In this document: positions 44,267 to 46,473 of the stretch, one piece after another | How positions within the stretch are numbered: the stretch's first letter is position 1 | How the letters are laid out: each line of letters opens with the position of its first letter | Assembly (NCBI GenBank): GCA_016839345.1 | Contig: JAEOUL010000252.1 | Location: 1 to 46,473 of the forward strand | DNA: 46,473 nt | From: Candidatus Thorarchaeota archaeon | GTDB taxonomy: Archaea; Asgardarchaeota; Thorarchaeia; Thorarchaeales; Thorarchaeaceae | Reading direction: 5' to 3' | Position numbers and translations under genes: made by a program | Notes under the pieces: model-generated | Seen by the model: only the letters and a program-made list of their open reading frames with translations | Databases searched by the model: none | What the model was told of the DNA's origin: nothing

Positions 44267-44671
44267 TCAGTACTCAAGGTAGATTCCAGCGATATTCAAC
44301 ATATAATTGGCTTCGAGGTTTTGAACTCTAATTCCAATAAATTCGCCTTCTGAAACGGACAGGTTTTGAACGAAGACATGTCTGATGTATGTATTCGGTG
44401 CGGTGATTGGAACTGAAGTTCTTTTATCAAGGTGATTCCATTGTTCTTGGAAGTTGTTAAATCCCTTCACCACAGCCAGTGCGATGTTGACTGCTGGGTT
44501 TAGTTGATCACCCCCAACAACTACGGACACCTTCACCATTCCGGATCGCGGGGCAATGATTGATGAATTAATCCACTTCGTGTGCGCAAGTACTGTACCA
44601 ACTTGGCCTGAAGCACCAGCATTCGACCCGTTGGTTTGAAGTATGGGTACAGAGAAAAATCGGTCTGTCAT
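44267..44671 (-). CDS. Small beta-rich protein of unknown function
   Basis: A 134-residue protein that I do not recognise. It is rich in alternating hydrophobic and polar residues, with strands such as MVKVSVVVGG, NIALAVVKGF, RHVFVQNLSVSEG and MLNIAGIYLEY. The pattern is that of a beta-sandwich, like a TNF/C1q-type jelly roll or a viral coat or tail fold, but no clear family motif is visible. No signal peptide or membrane segment. ATG at 44671 has an AGGTTGAT site just upstream; a TTG at 44680 would add three residues. Neighbours give no clue. Confidence 0.55.
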   Translation of the reverse strand: MTDRFFSVPILQTNGSNAGASGQVGTVLAHTKWINSSIIAPRSGMVKVSVVVGGDQLNPAVNIALAVVKGFNNFQEQWNHLDKRTSVPITAPNTYIRHVFVQNLSVSEGEFIGIRVQNLEANYMLNIAGIYLEY

Positions 44672-44758
44672 AGATATCAACCTAAAGTTGAACTGTTTAC
44701 TTTGGATATTAGGTTTCGTTGTGTGTTACAAGTTTCATCAGAATTAGTTGATATCCTG

Positions 44759-45673
44759 CTAAAGTAAATCTTTCACTTTCTTGAGCACATCTATTGCCAG
44801 AATAGGACTTCCACAGAATTGACAAGTAGTTTCCTTGCCTTTCTTTGGGTATTTTATTTTCCTGAAACAAATTGGGCACTCAAGCATCCAGATTAATAAT
44901 CCAATTTCATTCAATTGAGCAAAAATTGTTTCAAAGTCGGCTAGCATGTCGAACGGGACTTTTATTCGTCCTAGAGCTTTATTCGAAACGAAGATACCCA
45001 CATTCGATATTATACCATCTAGATCACGTTGTGAAATCAGATGAGCTACTAAGTCAGTGATTGTATGGTACACTTGACTCGTTGAGATTTTCCTAGGATC
45101 AGTTTCATGTAAACGAGCTATGAGTGAATGTACCTGCTTTTTTGACGCAACTTCGAATAAATCAATGTCTGTTTTATGTTTCAAAAGGCTCAAGATTAGG
45201 TCTTTTGCCTTTTCAAGGAAGAAAGTAGAAACATATGGTTTCATTTTTGGATTTTTGGCAACATTGAGTAAATCACCATCGCGCTTGAACTTCGATAGGC
45301 TTTCAATTGTCGAGTGACTCTCATCAGGGTTCTTGAGGAAGAGTTTCTGTCTTTCAAATAAAGCAAGAAAGAGAACAGCTTTGTACTCTTCGCATGAATA
45401 GTAGTATGTTTGACTCTCAGAGGGTTTTGATTGATAACCTATCGCTAAACCGTGTGTGAAAATTCTTGATTTTTTCTTCCTAATTTGAATGCTACGGATC
45501 TCATCAAAATCAAGATGATGAAGTCGTTCACGTATTTCTCCAAGCATGCCCTTAATTTTTAGGAAGACAATACCTTTGTTTGTTATAACAAGGTCGCCCC
45601 AGTGATTCTCGTATATGCATCTTATAATATGAAAAACTGATTCGTTTGGGTTGATACCTTCAAGCTTTGTCAA
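44759..45673 (-). CDS. PH-like domain plus C-terminal zinc-ribbon protein
   Basis: A 304-residue protein that I do not recognise as a family. The first about 115 residues resemble a PH/GRAM-type fold: GDLVITNKGIVFLK strands, then LDFDEIRSIQIRKKKSRIF, GLAIGYQ, and a closing helix YKAVLFLALFERQK. A helical middle (about 120-260) is followed by a zinc ribbon, CPICFRKI and CQFCGSPIL (CxxC, CxxC). A TATA-like CTATATCA at 45703-45696 lies about 25 bases before the TTG start, which fits a leaderless transcript. It could bind lipid or protein at the membrane; this is inference. Confidence 0.6.
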   Translation of the reverse strand: MTKLEGINPNESVFHIIRCIYENHWGDLVITNKGIVFLKIKGMLGEIRERLHHLDFDEIRSIQIRKKKSRIFTHGLAIGYQSKPSESQTYYYSCEEYKAVLFLALFERQKLFLKNPDESHSTIESLSKFKRDGDLLNVAKNPKMKPYVSTFFLEKAKDLILSLLKHKTDIDLFEVASKKQVHSLIARLHETDPRKISTSQVYHTITDLVAHLISQRDLDGIISNVGIFVSNKALGRIKVPFDMLADFETIFAQLNEIGLLIWMLECPICFRKIKYPKKGKETTCQFCGSPILAIDVLKKVKDLL

Positions 45674-45695
45674 ACCTATCCACGAAAATCCTGAT

Positions 45696-45703
45696 TGATA
45701 TAG
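45696..45703 (-). promoter_or_regulatory. Likely TATA box for the PH-like protein gene
   Basis: On the minus strand CTATATCA lies about 27 bases before the TTG start at 45673. That is the archaeal TATA-to-start-site spacing, so the transcript would be leaderless, consistent with no Shine-Dalgarno site before the TTG. Confidence 0.35.
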
Positions 45704-45858
45704 TCGAGTTAAGTGTTCCTAGAAAAATGTCAACACTCAAACGGGACAGTAGTACTCATTGGAGAGGCTATGAAGATACTAAAGAGATGCGGGAGGAGGA
45801 TACCTGTGAATCAGGATGATGAATCCAAGTCATCAATGATTTCAATAATCCTCACTAC

Positions 45859-46037
45859 TTAGTCGAGAGTTTCTGCATCTGTAGATTCTGCTATAGCTTT
45901 TTTGCCAACTTGGCAAGTGTATTCGCACTTTTGAGATCAATATCTACAAGATGGATCTTTTCGACACTGTCTAGTTTAGCTAAGTAATAGCCGGCACCGT
46001 TTCATATCTACCTAAACCCTACTACGAGCACCTTCAT
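45859..46037 (-). pseudogene. Broken Rossmann-fold dehydrogenase (saccharopine-dehydrogenase-like) fragment
   Basis: On the minus strand an ATG at 46037 begins MKVLVVG, the first strand of a Rossmann fold. The frame then meets TAG (46010-46008) and TGA (46004-46002). In the next frame the same bases read GLGRYETV, the expected glycine loop, and the first frame resumes with AGYYLAKLDSVEKIHLVDID, ending at TAG (45893-45891). A shift at a run of six A (45898-45903) gives KKAIAESTDAETLD before another stop. Three frame breaks in about 180 bases suggest a decayed gene; sequencing error is a lesser option. It fits the N-terminus of a saccharopine-dehydrogenase-like enzyme. The rest is not visible here. 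Confidence 0.5.
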
Positions 46038-46133
46038 TTTGTGCTCTTCTCAAAGTATGAGTATCACTAAGTTAGGAATGGCAGGTAAGACCACTATCGT
46101 AGAGTACTGTATGGATGAAGGCAAGTTTCATGT

Positions 46134-46473
46134 TCAGCGGGGAAATTTGGATTGGGAGTTCAGCGTTGGGTGATGATTGCGTGAGTGAGAGAGAGCTTGG
46201 ATTGAATGTGAATAGATTATCGTGAAGTCCTGGGATGGTTCTTCACCGGGCACACAACCGGTCCAGTAAGTTACTATATCAAATGTCACGCATTTTCCGG
46301 GTATAGTGTACTGACCATCTGGCCAATCTATCATCCACGGTAGGTTGACATCCGGATATTTATTGCTCTCCAAACAGATCTCCTGATCAACGTAGAACGT
46401 GGCTCTCCAGTAATCAGATGCACAACATGGTCCGTCTGCTAGATGCGTCCAGACAATGTTGATTCTTCCCTTA
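46134..46473 (-). CDS. C-terminal part of a secreted-type protein, cut by the right edge
   Basis: On the minus strand the frame is open from the right edge to a stop at 46134, 112 codons with no start needed. It reads from KGRINIVWTHLAD through CCASDYWRATFYVDQEICL, LPWMIDWPDGQYTIPGKCV and TYWTGCVPGEEPSQDF. The Trp, Cys and Asp content and beta-like strands suggest an extracellular domain, similar in feel to the surface protein at 9526. The last about 20 residues (rich in Ser, His and Asn) look less natural, so a frame shift near the end is possible. Function unknown. Confidence 0.4.
   Translation of the reverse strand, partial: KGRINIVWTHLADGPCCASDYWRATFYVDQEICLESNKYPDVNLPWMIDWPDGQYTIPGKCVTFDIVTYWTGCVPGEEPSQDFTIIYSHSIQALSHSRNHHPTLNSQSKFPR

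Noticed and set aside
45902..45916. Perfect 7-base palindrome TTGCCAA-C-TTGGCAA
   Set aside because: It falls inside the broken dehydrogenase and follows from the repeated LAKLAK codons, so no regulatory role is needed.
46057..46173. A 38-codon plus-strand frame with GMAGKTTIV, resembling a GTPase P-loop
   Set aside because: It lacks the full GxxxxGKT spacing, has no G-domain motifs after it, and lies in a region with decayed genes. A degraded small GTPase is possible but not supportable.
1..46473. CRISPR arrays, insertion sequences, integrases, rRNA genes
   Set aside because: I saw no regularly spaced direct repeats, transposase motifs, integrase motifs or rRNA-like sequence in this window.

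Overview
The window is archaeal chromosome, most likely from an Asgard archaeon, with a Thorarchaeota-like lineage as my best guess. The archaeal assignment rests on eL21, eL37, eL38, eL40, Rpo4, Alba, Lsm, aCPSF1, a proteasome beta subunit, Pus10, TruD, Pth2, a geranylgeranyl reductase family enzyme, and a tRNA with a bulge-helix-bulge intron. The Asgard assignment is an inference. It comes from eukaryote-like members such as eL38, an MCTS1-like PUA protein, a NIP7-like PUA protein and a fungal-type cytosine deaminase, and from very large Ig-repeat surface proteins. Many starts follow a GGTG or GGTGAT Shine-Dalgarno element; GTG and TTG starts are common.

Layout. 1-3380: the start of a divergent gene at the left edge, a DUF167 gene, and an OPT-family transporter with an unusual triplicated N-terminal membrane region. 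3377-15684 (minus strand): a compact six-gene cluster encoding, in transcription order, a 2052-residue membrane-anchored protein with a transglutaminase-like fold and about 14 Ig-like repeats, a DUF4350 membrane protein, a MoxR AAA ATPase, a DUF58 (vWA-like) protein, a multispanning membrane protein with a charged tail, and a DHH phosphoesterase. 15865-21155: an HD protein, a CYTH protein, threonine synthase, cytosine deaminase, an NSUN-type RNA m5C methyltransferase with a NIP7-like PUA partner, and a PAC2 protein. 21433-25698: a degenerate Ski2-like helicase with a SWIM zinc finger, then sucCD.

25820-44144 is an information-processing stretch: eL40, intron-containing tRNA-Val(CAC), eL38, a beta-CASP nuclease, Alba, a NusA-like KH protein, TruD, Pth2, a lipid-type reductase, Pus10, eL21, Rpo4, DUF655, KsgA/Dim1, a HemK-type methyltransferase, an FKBP isomerase with a lysine-rich tail, proteasome beta, aCPSF1, SepF, a second Ski2-like helicase, an MCTS1-like protein, Lsm and eL37. 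Translation, tRNA and rRNA modification, 3'-end formation and proteolysis are packed together, and several convergent neighbours share a 4-base stop overlap.

44267-46473 is accessory-looking: a small beta-rich protein, a PH-like plus zinc-ribbon protein, a broken Rossmann-fold dehydrogenase, and the end of a secreted-type reading frame that runs off the right edge.

The strongest candidates for something undescribed are three. The giant surface protein has lost all three catalytic residues of its transglutaminase-like domain yet is kept in an otherwise intact MoxR/DUF58 operon. The helicase-SWIM protein has lost its ATPase motifs. The OPT transporter carries a three-fold 100-residue membrane repeat. 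All family assignments are by eye, without database searches.
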